DNA of 28,979 nucleotides from DASQHM01 sp035632095 (GTDB lineage Bacteria > Pseudomonadota > Alphaproteobacteria > Ferrovibrionales > Ferrovibrionaceae). This document shows, piece by piece, positions 1 through 8,790 of the stretch. A program made the translations under genes and the position numbers. Location: the NCBI GenBank assembly GCA_035632095.1, contig DASQHM010000256.1, positions 1 through 28,979 on the forward strand, read 5' to 3'. The notes below the pieces were generated by a model. That model ran no database searches. It was given only the letters and a program-made list of their open reading frames with translations, and was not told the DNA's origin. The stretch's first letter is position 1, and every line of letters begins with the position of its first letter.

Positions 1-1202
1 TCCGCCGGCGGCGGCAGGGACAGATCGCCGGCCGCGACCGGCGGCACGTCCACATGCATGTCGATGCGATCGAGCAGCGGACCCGAGAGCCGCGCCTGAT
101 AATCGGCGGCGCATCGCGGCGCGCGGCTGCAGGCCAGCGCCGCATCGCCGAGATAGCCGCAGCGGCAGGGGTTCATGGCGGCGACGAGCTGCACCCGCGC
201 CGGATAGGTCACATGGGCGTTGGCGCGCGCCACCACGGCTTTTCCGGTCTCGAGCGGCTGGCGCAGCGAATCCAGCGCCGCACGATTGAACTCGGGCAAT
301 TCGTCGAGAAACAGCACGCCGAGGTGGGCCAAGCTCACTTCGCCCGGCTTGGCGCGCGCACCGCCGCCGATCAGCGCCGCCATCGAGGCGGAATGATGCG
401 GATTGCGGAACGGCCGCCGGCGCGTCAGCCGGCCGTCGCCGAGCTGGCCGGCGAGTGACGCGATCATGCTCACTTCGAGAATTTCGCTCGCGTCCAGCGG
501 CGGCAGCAATCCGGGCAGGCGCGCCGCCAGCATGGATTTGCCGGCGCCGGGCGGTCCGATCATCAGCAGGTTGTGGCCGCCCGCGGCCGCCACTTCGAGG
601 GCGCGCTTCGCACTCTCCTGGCCCTTGATGTCGCGCAAGTCCGCGATGTTCGCCGTGGCGTCGGCGAGCTTCGCCACCGGCGCGCTCAAGACCTGCGTGC
701 CTTTGAAATGGTTCACCAAGGCGATCAACGATGCCGGCGCGAGCACGTCGGCGCCGTTGGCCCAGGCCGCTTCGCCGCCGCAGGCCGCGGGGCAAATCAC
801 GCCGCGCTCTTCGCCGGCTGCATGCAATGCCGCGGGCAGCACGCCCGCGACCGCCGTGATCGCGCCGTCGAGCGCGAGTTCGCCGAGCGCGGTGTATCCC
901 GCGATCTCGTCACCCGGCAGCACGCCCATGACCACGAGCAGGCCGAGCGCAATGGGCAGATCGAAATGACCGCCTTCCTTGGGCAGGTCGGCGGGCGCCA
1001 GGTTCACGGTGATGCGCTTGGGCGGCAGGGCGAGGCCGACGCCGGCCAAGGCGGCACGCACCCGCTCGCGGCTTTCGGCCACCGCCTTGTCGGGCAGGCC
1101 GACAACATTGAACGCGGGCAGGCCGCCGGAAACCTGGACTTGCACGTCCACGGGCATGACCTGGATGCCCTGGAACGCCACCGTATGAACCCGCGCGACC
1201 AA
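1..1202 (-). CDS. comM: ComM/YifB family Mg-chelatase-like AAA+ ATPase (3' end outside window)
   Basis: About 400 residues are present; the family is about 500-510, so roughly the last 100 residues lie beyond the window edge. The N-terminal part has the Lon-protease-like fold segment typical of YifB (VARVHTVAFQGIQV start, then GLPDKAVAESRERVRAAL). An AAA+ module follows with Walker A GPPGAGKSM and Walker B VLFLDELPEF, and the NPCRCGYLGD motif comes after. ComM is a hexameric helicase that promotes branch migration during natural transformation in gamma-proteobacteria; outside competent species its role is less clear. I chose the TTG at 1202 because an in-frame TAG lies just upstream (1220-1218), GAGG sits about 8 nt before the TTG, and the protein then begins as homologs do. 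It lies 118 nt downstream of the chemoreceptor gene, on the same strand. Confidence 0.93.
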   Translation of the reverse strand, partial: MVARVHTVAFQGIQVMPVDVQVQVSGGLPAFNVVGLPDKAVAESRERVRAALAGVGLALPPKRITVNLAPADLPKEGGHFDLPIALGLLVVMGVLPGDEIAGYTALGELALDGAITAVAGVLPAALHAAGEERGVICPAACGGEAAWANGADVLAPASLIALVNHFKGTQVLSAPVAKLADATANIADLRDIKGQESAKRALEVAAAGGHNLLMIGPPGAGKSMLAARLPGLLPPLDASEILEVSMIASLAGQLGDGRLTRRRPFRNPHHSASMAALIGGGARAKPGEVSLAHLGVLFLDELPEFNRAALDSLRQPLETGKAVVARANAHVTYPARVQLVAAMNPCRCGYLGDAALACSRAPRCAADYQARLSGPLLDRIDMHVDVPPVAAGDLSLPPPA

Positions 1203-1320
1203 AACCGAACCCTCGCCCTATAGACGGATGCGAGTGTACGGGTGATCGGCCACACGCGGCAAGACAGGGCAATGCCACTAGCAGCAGCCGGTAAATCGTC
1301 TGGGATCGAAGCGGAGCCGC

Positions 1321-3603
1321 CTAAGCGGCGCGGATCTGGCGGACGAATTTGTCCACTTCGGCGCGGAGCAGGTCCGATTGCTTGGCCAGGTCGCCGGCGG
1401 AACGCAGCACCAGGTTGGCGGCTTCGCCGGTCTCGCCGGCCGCCTGGGTCACGCTGGAAATGTTGCTGGAGACCTCCTGGGTGCCGGCGGCGGTCTGCGC
1501 CACGTTGCGCGCGATTTCCTGGGTGGCGGCGCCTTGCTGCTCGACCGCGGTGGCGATCGACGATGCGATCTGGCTGATCTCGCGGATGGTGGCGCCGATG
1601 GCCTCGATGGCCTTGACGGTTTCCCCCGTCACCTTCTGCATGCCGGAGATTTGCGCGCCGATTTCTTCGGTCGCCTTCGCCGTTTGATTGGCCAGGCTCT
1701 TCACTTCGCTCGCCACCACGGCGAAGCCCTTGCCGGCTTCGCCCGCGCGCGCCGCCTCGATGGTGGCGTTGAGCGCCAGCAGATTGGTCTGGCCGGCAAT
1801 GCTGTTGATCATTTCCACCACCTGGCCGATGCGCTGCGCCGCTTCGGCGAGGCCCTTGACCGTGGTGTTGGTGCGCATCGCCTCTTCCACCGCCTTCTCG
1901 GCGATGCGCGTCGATTGCGCCACCTGCCGGCCGATCTCGCTCACCGAGGTCGACAGCTCCTTGGTCGCGACGGCGACCGAATGCGCGTTGGTGGTCGCCT
2001 GCGCGCTCGCCGCCGCCACCGCCGCCGATTGCCGGCTGGTTTCCTCGGCCGTCGCCGCCATGGACGAAGCGGTGCTCTGCATGTCGCCCGCCGCGGCGGA
2101 CACCGTATCGACGACGCCCTTTACCGTCGCCTCGAAGCTCTCCGCCAATTGGCTCCGCTCCTGGCGGCGCTGCTCCGATGCCGCGCGCTCATGCTGTTCG
2201 TTCTCGTGGTGGCGCCGCTGCTCTTCCTCGCGCTTGGCCTCCAGCGCCTCGCGCTCGCGGCGCGCCTCCTCGGCCCGCCGCTGATCCTCGGCCTGGCGTT
2301 GCGCTTCTTCGCGTTTCCGCGTTTCCGCCTCGGCGCGGCGCCGCTCGTCCTGCAAGCGCTCGTTTTCGAGCGCATTCTGCTTGAACACCTCCACCGCGCG
2401 CGCCATGTCGCCGATCTCGTCGGTATTCTTCAAGGCGACGATGGTGACGCCCTTGTCGCCGGCCGCGAGTTTCCGCATCACGTCGCCGAGCTGGGTCAAT
2501 TGCCGCACCAGGCTGCGGTCGCCATAGAGCCAAGTGATCAAGCCCGCGGCGATCAGACTTGCCGCCAGCAGGATCATGAGAATCCGCCGGCCGCGCGCGA
2601 TGGCCGCATTCGAGGCGCTCGCCGCCGATTCGCCGCGCGTGCGCGCCTCCTCCACGGCCTTCGAGACTTCGGCGCCGAGGCCGGCGGCAAGATCGCGGTT
2701 GATCTTGAGCAATTCGGCCGCGGCCGACGATGCCTTCAGCACGTCGCTCCGCTTCGCCACCATGTTGTCGCTGCCGAGGCCGTAGGCAAGCATATCCTCG
2801 ACGCTCTTGGTGAGTTCGGGGTTCTTCTTGATCTTGTTGATGGTGTCGAGGCTCTTGCGCACGCTGCCCGCGGTCGCCACCAGCTTGTCGCCGATCGGCT
2901 GCAGCATCGCCAATTCGGTGACGCCGCCGACCTCCTGCAACAGGCCGACGGACAAATTCACCTGCGCGACGAGCTGCTGCAGCGCCTGTTGCAGCGCCAG
3001 CTCGCCGTTGGAGAGTTCCTGCAGCTTGTGCGTGACCTGGCCGATGTCGCTCTTGTCGTTGAACGAGGTGAGCCCGAGCGTGAGATTGAAGCTGGCGTCG
3101 TCGATCAGGGGCGCCACGATCTTCATGAAGCGGTCGCGCGCCGTCGCCAGATCGGCGGCGAGTTGCCGGCCCGCGGCTTGCGCCGCGAGGCGCTGACGCA
3201 CCGCGGAGTCGAGCAGATCGAGCTTGGCGCCGATGTTCTCGCCGGCCGAGGTTACGGCCGGCAGATCGCGATTGGTCCGCGCCTGAAGAAGCTTGATCGA
3301 CTTCCGCAGCTCATCGAGTTTCTGGCGCAAGCCGTCGGACAACCGCTGGCGATCCGCCTCGTTGGCGACCGTCGCCAGTTCGGGCGCGAGTGCCGCGATT
3401 TCGGCGCTCTGGCGGGCCAGATCGAGAGAGAGCGAAATCTCCGGCATGCTGCGGCCGGCGAGCTCGTCCAGCGTGGTATCGACCCGCCCGAACGCGAGCC
3501 AGGCGACCATGCAGGCGATGGCCGTCATGGCCGAAAGCGCGCCGAAGGCGAGGAACAGCCTGACCTTGATCCCGATGCGAAAACCGCTGAACCGGCTGAA
3601 CAT
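1321..3603 (-). CDS. Methyl-accepting chemotaxis protein (paralog 1)
   Basis: 760-residue transmembrane chemoreceptor. Visible order: TM1 about 13-37, a large mostly helical periplasmic sensor region about 38-340, TM2 about 341-361, HAMP about 360-412, an unusually charged Arg/Glu/Gln-rich coiled coil about 412-490, then the cytoplasmic signalling hairpin to the C-terminus. The hairpin tip reads AGQTNLLALNATIEAARAGE, the part that contacts CheA/CheW. There is no C-terminal CheR/CheB-tethering pentapeptide; the protein ends RQIRAA. The start at 3603 is preceded by a strong GGGGAAGGA Shine-Dalgarno sequence 3 nt away; the frame stays open 24 codons further upstream, but that stretch is Arg-rich and unlike a receptor N-terminus. 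It lies 92 nt downstream of the binding-protein gene on the same strand, so co-transcription is likely. Ligand unknown. No cheA/cheW genes are in the window. Confidence 0.95.
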   Translation of the reverse strand: MFSRFSGFRIGIKVRLFLAFGALSAMTAIACMVAWLAFGRVDTTLDELAGRSMPEISLSLDLARQSAEIAALAPELATVANEADRQRLSDGLRQKLDELRKSIKLLQARTNRDLPAVTSAGENIGAKLDLLDSAVRQRLAAQAAGRQLAADLATARDRFMKIVAPLIDDASFNLTLGLTSFNDKSDIGQVTHKLQELSNGELALQQALQQLVAQVNLSVGLLQEVGGVTELAMLQPIGDKLVATAGSVRKSLDTINKIKKNPELTKSVEDMLAYGLGSDNMVAKRSDVLKASSAAAELLKINRDLAAGLGAEVSKAVEEARTRGESAASASNAAIARGRRILMILLAASLIAAGLITWLYGDRSLVRQLTQLGDVMRKLAAGDKGVTIVALKNTDEIGDMARAVEVFKQNALENERLQDERRRAEAETRKREEAQRQAEDQRRAEEARREREALEAKREEEQRRHHENEQHERAASEQRRQERSQLAESFEATVKGVVDTVSAAAGDMQSTASSMAATAEETSRQSAAVAAASAQATTNAHSVAVATKELSTSVSEIGRQVAQSTRIAEKAVEEAMRTNTTVKGLAEAAQRIGQVVEMINSIAGQTNLLALNATIEAARAGEAGKGFAVVASEVKSLANQTAKATEEIGAQISGMQKVTGETVKAIEAIGATIREISQIASSIATAVEQQGAATQEIARNVAQTAAGTQEVSSNISSVTQAAGETGEAANLVLRSAGDLAKQSDLLRAEVDKFVRQIRAA

Positions 3604-3695
3604 CCGTCCTTCCCCCACCGCGGATTCCGCCACTCGGCATGGCACGCGGCGATGCTGGCGCCGGCGGGGTCCCATGCGACCTCGCCCCGCGCCGC

Positions 3696-4925
3696 CTAGT
3701 TCTTGCCGCCGGCGGCGCTCACCTTGGTCTTGAGCGAATCCACCTGTTTGACGCTGCCGTCGGCCTGGATGACGGTCAGATACACCTGGTTCGAGCCCTG
3801 GTTGTCGGTCGCGCTGAACTTGAGCGAGAAGCCGCCGAGGTCGAACGGGCCGGACTTGGCGACCGTGTCGAGCAGGGCCTGGCGCGTCGGTTCGCCCGAA
3901 ACGCGGCCGAGCGCCTCGATCGCGAGACGTCCGACCAGATAGCCTTCGAGCGAGACGTAGCCCGGCTTGGCGTCCGGATTGGCGGCCTTCAGCGCCGCCT
4001 GATACTTGGCCACCACGGGAACCGACGTATCGAGCGGGAACGGCACCACTTGCGTCACGACGACGCCGTCGCCGTCGCTGCCGAGCGCATTGGCGAGCGC
4101 ATCGGTTCCGACGAACGAGATGCTGACGAAGGTGGCATTGATCTTCACTTGCTTGGCGAGCTTCACGAACTCGGCGGTCGGCGCATAGGCGCCGATCATG
4201 ATCACGGCTTGCGGCTCGCCCTTGCGGATGTCGAGCACCGCCTGTTTCACCGCGGTGGTGTTGCGCTCATAGGTGCCTTCGGCCACGAGCGATATGTTGC
4301 GCTTGGCGAGCGCGCGCTTGACGCCGTCGAGGCCGGCGCGGCCGTAGCCGTCGTCCTGATAGAAGATCGCGATCTTGGAATAGCCGAGATCCTTGGTCAG
4401 GCGCTCGACCATGACTTCGGTTTCCTGGAAGTAGGAGGCGCGCACGTTCACGACCAGCGGACGATAGGGGTTGCGCAGGCCTTCGGCTCCGGTGAACGGG
4501 CCGATGAAGGGGATTTTCGCTTCGTCCACGATCGGCTGCACCGCCATGGACGTGGGCGTGCCGACCGGACCGATCAGCGCGAAGACCTTGCTGTCGTTGA
4601 TCAGCTTGCCGGTGGCGTCGATGCTCTGCTTCGGCTCGTAGCCGTCGTCGACCGAGGTCAATTCCAGCTTGTGGCCTTTCACGCCGCCCGCCTTGTTGGC
4701 TTCGGCGAAGGCGGCCTGAATGCCGTCGCGCATGCCGGTGCCGAGAGCGGCCGCCGGGCCGTTCAGCGGCGCCGCCTGACCGAAGACGATCTTGTCGGCG
4801 CTGACGCCCGGCTCCGCATGAACGCCCGCTGCGGCGCCGAGGAACGCGGCAAGGCCGAGCGCGGCGGTCCAGAGCGTGCGGCGCGATGACGTTGTATGCC
4901 GATGGGCACGATGGGTTTCGACCAT
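3696..4925 (-). CDS. ABC transporter substrate-binding protein, branched-chain amino acid (LivJ-like) type
   Basis: 409 residues. The N-terminus carries an export signal with a twin-arginine-like stretch (SSRRTLW) before a hydrophobic core ending GVHA, so Tat or Sec export to the periplasm is expected. The mature part is a Peripla_BP_6 / type I periplasmic-binding fold: KIVFGQAAPLNGPAAALG at the start, VFALIGPVGTPTSMAVQPI in the first lobe, and YSKIAIFYQDDGYGRAG at the hinge region. Such proteins bind amino acids, amides or aromatic acids and deliver them to a LivHMGF transporter, but no permease or ATPase gene is present here. The start is supported by GGAGAG about 9 nt upstream. The chemoreceptor gene 92 nt downstream suggests the protein might present ligand to it; that is inference. 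True substrate not determinable from sequence. Confidence 0.92.
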   Translation of the reverse strand: MVETHRAHRHTTSSRRTLWTAALGLAAFLGAAAGVHAEPGVSADKIVFGQAAPLNGPAAALGTGMRDGIQAAFAEANKAGGVKGHKLELTSVDDGYEPKQSIDATGKLINDSKVFALIGPVGTPTSMAVQPIVDEAKIPFIGPFTGAEGLRNPYRPLVVNVRASYFQETEVMVERLTKDLGYSKIAIFYQDDGYGRAGLDGVKRALAKRNISLVAEGTYERNTTAVKQAVLDIRKGEPQAVIMIGAYAPTAEFVKLAKQVKINATFVSISFVGTDALANALGSDGDGVVVTQVVPFPLDTSVPVVAKYQAALKAANPDAKPGYVSLEGYLVGRLAIEALGRVSGEPTRQALLDTVAKSGPFDLGGFSLKFSATDNQGSNQVYLTVIQADGSVKQVDSLKTKVSAAGGKN

Positions 4926-5167
4926 GAAGGCTCTCTCCGAGGATGTTCCGCCGGCGCGGGCGCGATGTGTTTCCGATGCACTGGCCAGGCTCTGCCCGAA
5001 AAGTCGCCAGTGACTCGCGCAGACGTTACGGTCGAAGAAGTTTCAATCCGGTAAAGCACATGGCGGCATCGGCCGCCGGATGTGACGTCCGTGCGTAGGT
5101 GGGTGTTCAGAATGCGCGAAGATGCGGCGTGGGCCGCTCGTTTACAGCGAAAGCCAGACCCGTGCGG

Positions 5168-5539
5168 TCAGCTCTTGCCGACCCAGCCGGTAATGTCGAA
5201 GTAGAGCATCCGCTTCTGGCGGCCCCAGACCAGCTTGACGCGTTCGAGGACGCGGTTGTCTTGGGAAACCAGGGTTCTGGTCATCCTCGTCCAAGCGGGA
5301 AAACGCGCGGTTATATAGGCTTGCTCGGCGGCGACGCCCGCCGCCTCGGTCGCGACGCCGGGCAGGACGATGGCCGAGGCCGGCGAAAATCCGAGATCAG
5401 CGCCGCCGGCGCCGGGTCGCGCCATGACGGCCATCGCCACCAGCACGACCGCCGAGGCGTAGCACACCGGCACCAGCATCGGCCGCACTGTTGCGGGCTC
5501 CGCCGGTCGCTTCGTTGCTCCAGTTGCCTGCGTGCCCAA
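5168..5539 (-). CDS. Small membrane-anchored hypothetical protein
   Basis: 123 residues, not recognised. One hydrophobic segment at about residues 20-42 (VCYASAVVLVAMAVMA) suggests an N-terminal membrane anchor or uncleaved signal. The remainder is a short soluble domain containing a basic stretch (RVLERVKLVWGRQKR) and ending YFDITGWVGKS. The start is a TTG, chosen because GGAGG lies 7-8 nt upstream. It sits 64 nt downstream of pyrF on the same strand, so it may share the pyrF transcript. The next gene downstream (the binding protein) starts 242 nt further on. Confidence 0.6.
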   Translation of the reverse strand: MGTQATGATKRPAEPATVRPMLVPVCYASAVVLVAMAVMARPGAGGADLGFSPASAIVLPGVATEAAGVAAEQAYITARFPAWTRMTRTLVSQDNRVLERVKLVWGRQKRMLYFDITGWVGKS

Positions 5540-5603
5540 AGCTGCGCCTCCGGGCCGGTGCGTGCCAAGTGAGACCGTGCGCCAAGCTGCCGACCGAATG
5601 CGG

Positions 5604-6314
5604 CTACCGATCGAAAAGTTTGGCGATCCGCGCCTGAATTGCCTCGGCTGCCTTCCTCGGATCGGGCGCCTGCCGGATCGGGCGGCCGATCACAATGTAG
5701 TCCGCTCCCGCCCGGAACGCATCTTCCACGTCGACCGTTCGCTTCTGATCGTCGACGTTTGCGACCGGCCTGATCCCGGGCACGACGACCAGGAAGTTTT
5801 GGCCCAGCCGGTCACGCAAATCCTCGGCTTCCATGCCGGAAGAAACCACGCCGTCGCAGCCGATCTCCAACGCGCGCCTGGCGCGCGACAGCACGAGCGT
5901 CTTCGGGTCGCACGTGAATCCCAGGTCGGCCAAGTCGGCGCTATCGAGGCTCGTCAGCACCGTGACGGCCAGCAGCTTGATGTCGTGCTTTTCGCCACAC
6001 GCCGCGCGCAGGATTTCGTCGTTGCCATGGACGGTCGCGAATGTCGGATGCCGCCGGCGCAACTGGCGGATGGCGGAGGCGACGGTGTTCGGGACATCGA
6101 AGAATTTCAGATCGGCCATCGTCTTCTTGTTGCGATCCGCCAGCCAGTCGAGCATTCCGAGATAGCCGTCGGACATGAACAGCTCCAAGCCGAGCTTGTA
6201 GAAGTTCACTGCGTCGCCGAGGGATTCCACGATGCGCTTCGCTTCCGCAACGGATTCGACATCGAGCGCGAAGATGAGCCGTTCGTTCGTGGGGATAATT
6301 TTCTGTGCGGGCAT
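5604..6314 (-). CDS. pyrF: Orotidine 5'-phosphate decarboxylase
   Basis: 236 residues, the usual size for bacterial PyrF, a TIM-barrel enzyme that decarboxylates OMP to UMP in the last step of de novo pyrimidine synthesis. The catalytic Asp-x-Lys-x-x-Asp set is visible as D68, K70 and D73 within ADLKFFDVPNTV. Substrate-binding segments FALDV (near 14-19), FYKLGLEL (K40), VVPGIRP and the phosphate-binding ADYIVIGRPI near the C-terminus are all present. The position after K70-F71 is Phe where many homologs have His; it is not catalytic. The gene stands alone among sensory genes rather than with other pyr genes. A good sigma-70-like promoter lies upstream (6344-6373). Confidence 0.96.
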   Translation of the reverse strand: MPAQKIIPTNERLIFALDVESVAEAKRIVESLGDAVNFYKLGLELFMSDGYLGMLDWLADRNKKTMADLKFFDVPNTVASAIRQLRRRHPTFATVHGNDEILRAACGEKHDIKLLAVTVLTSLDSADLADLGFTCDPKTLVLSRARRALEIGCDGVVSSGMEAEDLRDRLGQNFLVVVPGIRPVANVDDQKRTVDVEDAFRAGADYIVIGRPIRQAPDPRKAAEAIQARIAKLFDR

Positions 6315-6343
6315 CGGCGCATCGGCCTTTCGCGGATGCGCGC

Positions 6344-6373
6344 AGCATACGGGCGGCCCGCGATCAGGGTCAA
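6344..6373 (-). promoter_or_regulatory. Candidate sigma-70 promoter of pyrF
   Basis: Read on the minus strand, TTGACC (6373-6368) and TATGCT (6349-6344) are separated by 18 nt and end about 30 nt before the pyrF ATG. The two boxes match the vegetative consensus at 5/6 and 4/6 positions. No operator was seen. Confidence 0.5.
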
Positions 6374-6442
6374 GAATTTACACAGCATATGGCGCGCCGC
6401 ACGTGGCGTGCGTCCATATGTTGTGGGAAACGCAGGCGCAGC

Positions 6443-8632
6443 CTAGGCCGCGCGAATGTGGCTGACGAACTTGTTGACCTCGGCCCGCAGCAGTTCGGAT
6501 TGGCGCGACAGCTCGGCGGCCGATTTCAGCACCAGATTGGCGGCGGCACCCGTATCGCCGGCTGCGCGCGTGACGCTCGATATATTGCTCGAGACCTCTT
6601 CAGTCCCGGCCGCCGTCTGCTGCACGTTGCGTGCGATGTCCTTGGTGGCGGCGCTCTGCTCCTCGATGGCCGAGGCGATCGCCGTGGCGATTTCACTGAT
6701 CTCGCGGATCGTCGCACCGATGCCTTCGATCGCCGCAACGGTTTCCGACGTGACTTGCTGCATGGCGGCGATCTGCGCGCCGATTTCGTCCGTGGCTTTC
6801 GCCGTCTGATTGGCGAGGCTTTTGACCTCGGAAGCCACGACCGCGAACCCCTTGCCCGCCTCGCCCGCCCGCGCCGCTTCGATGGTCGCATTGAGCGCCA
6901 GCAAGTTGGTCTGGCCGGCGATGCCGTTGATCATCTCCACCACCTTGCCGATTTTCTGCGCGGCCTCGCTCAGGCCCTTGACCGTCGCGTTGGTGCGCCC
7001 GGCTTCCGTTACGGCCTTCTCCGCGATGCGCGTCGATTGCTCGACTTGCCGCCCGATCTCACCGACCGATGCGGAAAGCTCCTCGGTCGCGGTCGCCACC
7101 GCCTGCACGTTGCTGGTGGCCTGTCCGGACGCCGCGGCTACGGTGGTCGACTGCCGGCTGGTCTCTTCCGCCGTCGCAGCCATGGACGTCGCCGTGCTTT
7201 GCATCTCGGCGGCTGCCGCGGATACGGCTTCCACCACGCCCTTGACCGTGGCCTCGAAATTTTCGGCGAGCTGGCGCCGTTCGTTGCGGCGATGCTCCGA
7301 TGCGGCGCGCTCTCGCTCCTCGTCCTCCTTGTGCCGGCGCTCTTCATCGGCGCGGCGCGTTTCGAGGTTCTCGCGCTCGCGGCGCGCTTCTTCCTCGCGA
7401 CGCTTGGCTTCCGCCAGCCGCTCCGCTTCGCCGCGCTTGCGCTGCTGCTCGGCCGCAGCGGCCTGTTCCGATTGCAAACGGTCGTTTTCGACGGCGTTCC
7501 GCTTGAAGACCTCCACCGCACGGGCCATGTCGCCGATTTCGTCGCGGTTCTTGAGCGCCACGATCCGCACGCTTCTGTCGCCGGCGGCCAGGCGGCCCAT
7601 AATCTCGATCATGGCGCGCATGGGCAGATTGATGCTGCGCCCGATCGCCCAGGCAAGAGCCAGGCCGATCAGCACGCAGGCGATGCCGAGGCCGATCATC
7701 AGGGTTTCGGAGTTGGAGATGTCGGCCTCGGTCGAAGCGCGCAGCGATTTCTGCGCCTCGACGGCCGACGCGCGGATATTCTGTGCGGCTTGCGCCATGC
7801 TTTGGCCGTAGGACGCGAGCACCTGGTCGACTTGGAATCCGATCTTCGGCGTGGTGGCGGCAAGTTCGTCGAAGCCCCTGGTATAGGCGGCATAGGTCTT
7901 CGCCATTTCGCCGGCCTCTGTCTTGAGCTCGGCGCTGTCGACTTCGTTCACCACCTCGTCGAGCGAACTCTTCAGCTTCTTCCCGGCGTCGACCACCTGG
8001 TTAGAAACCGCCACATCGGGCTCGTGCTCGTATTTGTCGATCAACGCCGTCATGGCGTCGAGCTGCTGCTCCGCCAATTCGGCGAACGCTTGCCCGCTGA
8101 GTTCGTTGACCTTCTTGGCGTGTTCGGCCAGCGCCTTGGCCTGGCGCTTGAGCGTTTCCGCCGCCGGCTTCAAGACATCGGCGATGGCCGCCTGCTGCTG
8201 CTTGCGCAGCGCCACGACCTGCCGAAAGCCCTCATCGTAGGATTTCACGCTTTCGCCGAGCTGCCGCACGATCTTGGCGCGCTCGCCGTCGAGCTGCTTC
8301 GAGACGTCGGCGATCTCGCCTTCGAGGCGCGCCTTCGCCTCCGTCGCGGCGCGCGCGTTGACGTCCGCGCCGGTGAAGACGAACTGACGGGCGTTGCGAT
8401 CGAGATCGCCGATGTCGTTCTCGACCTGCAGAACCAGCGTGGTGATCGCCGCCTCGTGCCCGTAGTCGCGGAATTTGCCGAGATTGGCCGCCAGGCTCAA
8501 AACGCCCGCGGCCCCCATGGCGCCGACGAGAACCAGCACCGAGACGAATCCGGCGAGGATGCGCGTGGAGATCTTCATATTGGAGAACGCGACGCGAATG
8601 GGCGACACGCGGGCCCCCACGAGATCAAGCAT
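6443..8632 (-). CDS. Methyl-accepting chemotaxis protein (paralog 2)
   Basis: 729-residue chemoreceptor with the same plan as the first: TM1 about 24-47, a helical periplasmic sensor about 48-309 (contains ENDIGDLDRNARQFVFTGAD, typical of helical-bundle sensors such as HBM/4HB), TM2 about 310-331, HAMP about 332-384, a charged coiled coil, and a signalling hairpin with tip AGQTNLLALNATIEAARAGE. The signalling and HAMP modules are very similar to paralog 1 while the sensor regions are not. The open frame continues far upstream through the antisense side of other genes, so length alone does not fix the start. I chose ATG 8632 because GGGGA lies about 8 nt upstream; an internal ATG at 8578 (MKISTR) is the alternative, but it has no ribosome-binding site. 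Confidence 0.94.
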   Translation of the reverse strand: MLDLVGARVSPIRVAFSNMKISTRILAGFVSVLVLVGAMGAAGVLSLAANLGKFRDYGHEAAITTLVLQVENDIGDLDRNARQFVFTGADVNARAATEAKARLEGEIADVSKQLDGERAKIVRQLGESVKSYDEGFRQVVALRKQQQAAIADVLKPAAETLKRQAKALAEHAKKVNELSGQAFAELAEQQLDAMTALIDKYEHEPDVAVSNQVVDAGKKLKSSLDEVVNEVDSAELKTEAGEMAKTYAAYTRGFDELAATTPKIGFQVDQVLASYGQSMAQAAQNIRASAVEAQKSLRASTEADISNSETLMIGLGIACVLIGLALAWAIGRSINLPMRAMIEIMGRLAAGDRSVRIVALKNRDEIGDMARAVEVFKRNAVENDRLQSEQAAAAEQQRKRGEAERLAEAKRREEEARRERENLETRRADEERRHKEDEERERAASEHRRNERRQLAENFEATVKGVVEAVSAAAAEMQSTATSMAATAEETSRQSTTVAAASGQATSNVQAVATATEELSASVGEIGRQVEQSTRIAEKAVTEAGRTNATVKGLSEAAQKIGKVVEMINGIAGQTNLLALNATIEAARAGEAGKGFAVVASEVKSLANQTAKATDEIGAQIAAMQQVTSETVAAIEGIGATIREISEIATAIASAIEEQSAATKDIARNVQQTAAGTEEVSSNISSVTRAAGDTGAAANLVLKSAAELSRQSELLRAEVNKFVSHIRAA

Positions 8633-8661
8633 TTGACAGTCCCCGGTCGGCCTTGACGAAT

Positions 8662-8669
8662 TTATCGGC
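8662..8669 (-). promoter_or_regulatory. Possible sigma-28 (FliA-type) -10 element of chemoreceptor gene
   Basis: On the minus strand the octamer GCCGATAA, identical to the FliA -10 consensus, ends 29 nt before the chemoreceptor start. A TAAA motif exists upstream, but at about 23 nt spacing instead of the usual 11 between octamers, so this is only a candidate. Confidence 0.25.
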
Positions 8670-8712
8670 AGCGGACCGCGAGTATGGAAAACGCCCTTTA
8701 AGAAGCGGTTAA

Positions 8713-8736
8713 TTGCAGACGCCGCCACGTCTGCAA
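8713..8736. repeat. Perfect 9-bp inverted repeat between gshB and chemoreceptor gene
   Basis: Arms TTGCAGACG (8713-8721) and CGTCTGCAA (8728-8736) with a 6-nt loop. It lies 54 nt after the gshB stop and about 80 nt before the chemoreceptor start on the same strand. It could terminate gshB transcription, but the following minus-strand bases (TTAACCGCTTCTT) are only moderately T-rich; it could equally be an operator. Confidence 0.5.
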
Positions 8737-8790
8737 CCGTCGCGTAAAGCGGCTGCCAGGTCAGGGAGTTCGAGCTTGTGGCTGGCCGAT

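Noticed and set aside
1378..3699. 773-codon plus-strand ORF opposite the first chemoreceptor
   Set aside because: Antisense shadow. High G+C and the receptor's codon pattern keep the complementary frame open; its translation is Arg/His/Leu-rich and resembles no protein.
5062..5077. GGCGGC/GCCGCC hairpin downstream of the small hypothetical gene
   Set aside because: Short stem with no T-tract on the minus strand; too weak to call a terminator in this G+C-rich sequence.
5604..6314. PyrF LKFFDVPNTV in place of the common LKFHDIPNTV
   Set aside because: The catalytic Asp-Lys-Asp residues are intact, and this neighbouring position varies naturally in the family.
6305..8656. 783-codon plus-strand ORF opposite the second chemoreceptor
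   Set aside because: The same antisense effect as at the first receptor; composition is non-protein-like and it spans the pyrF/receptor intergenic region.
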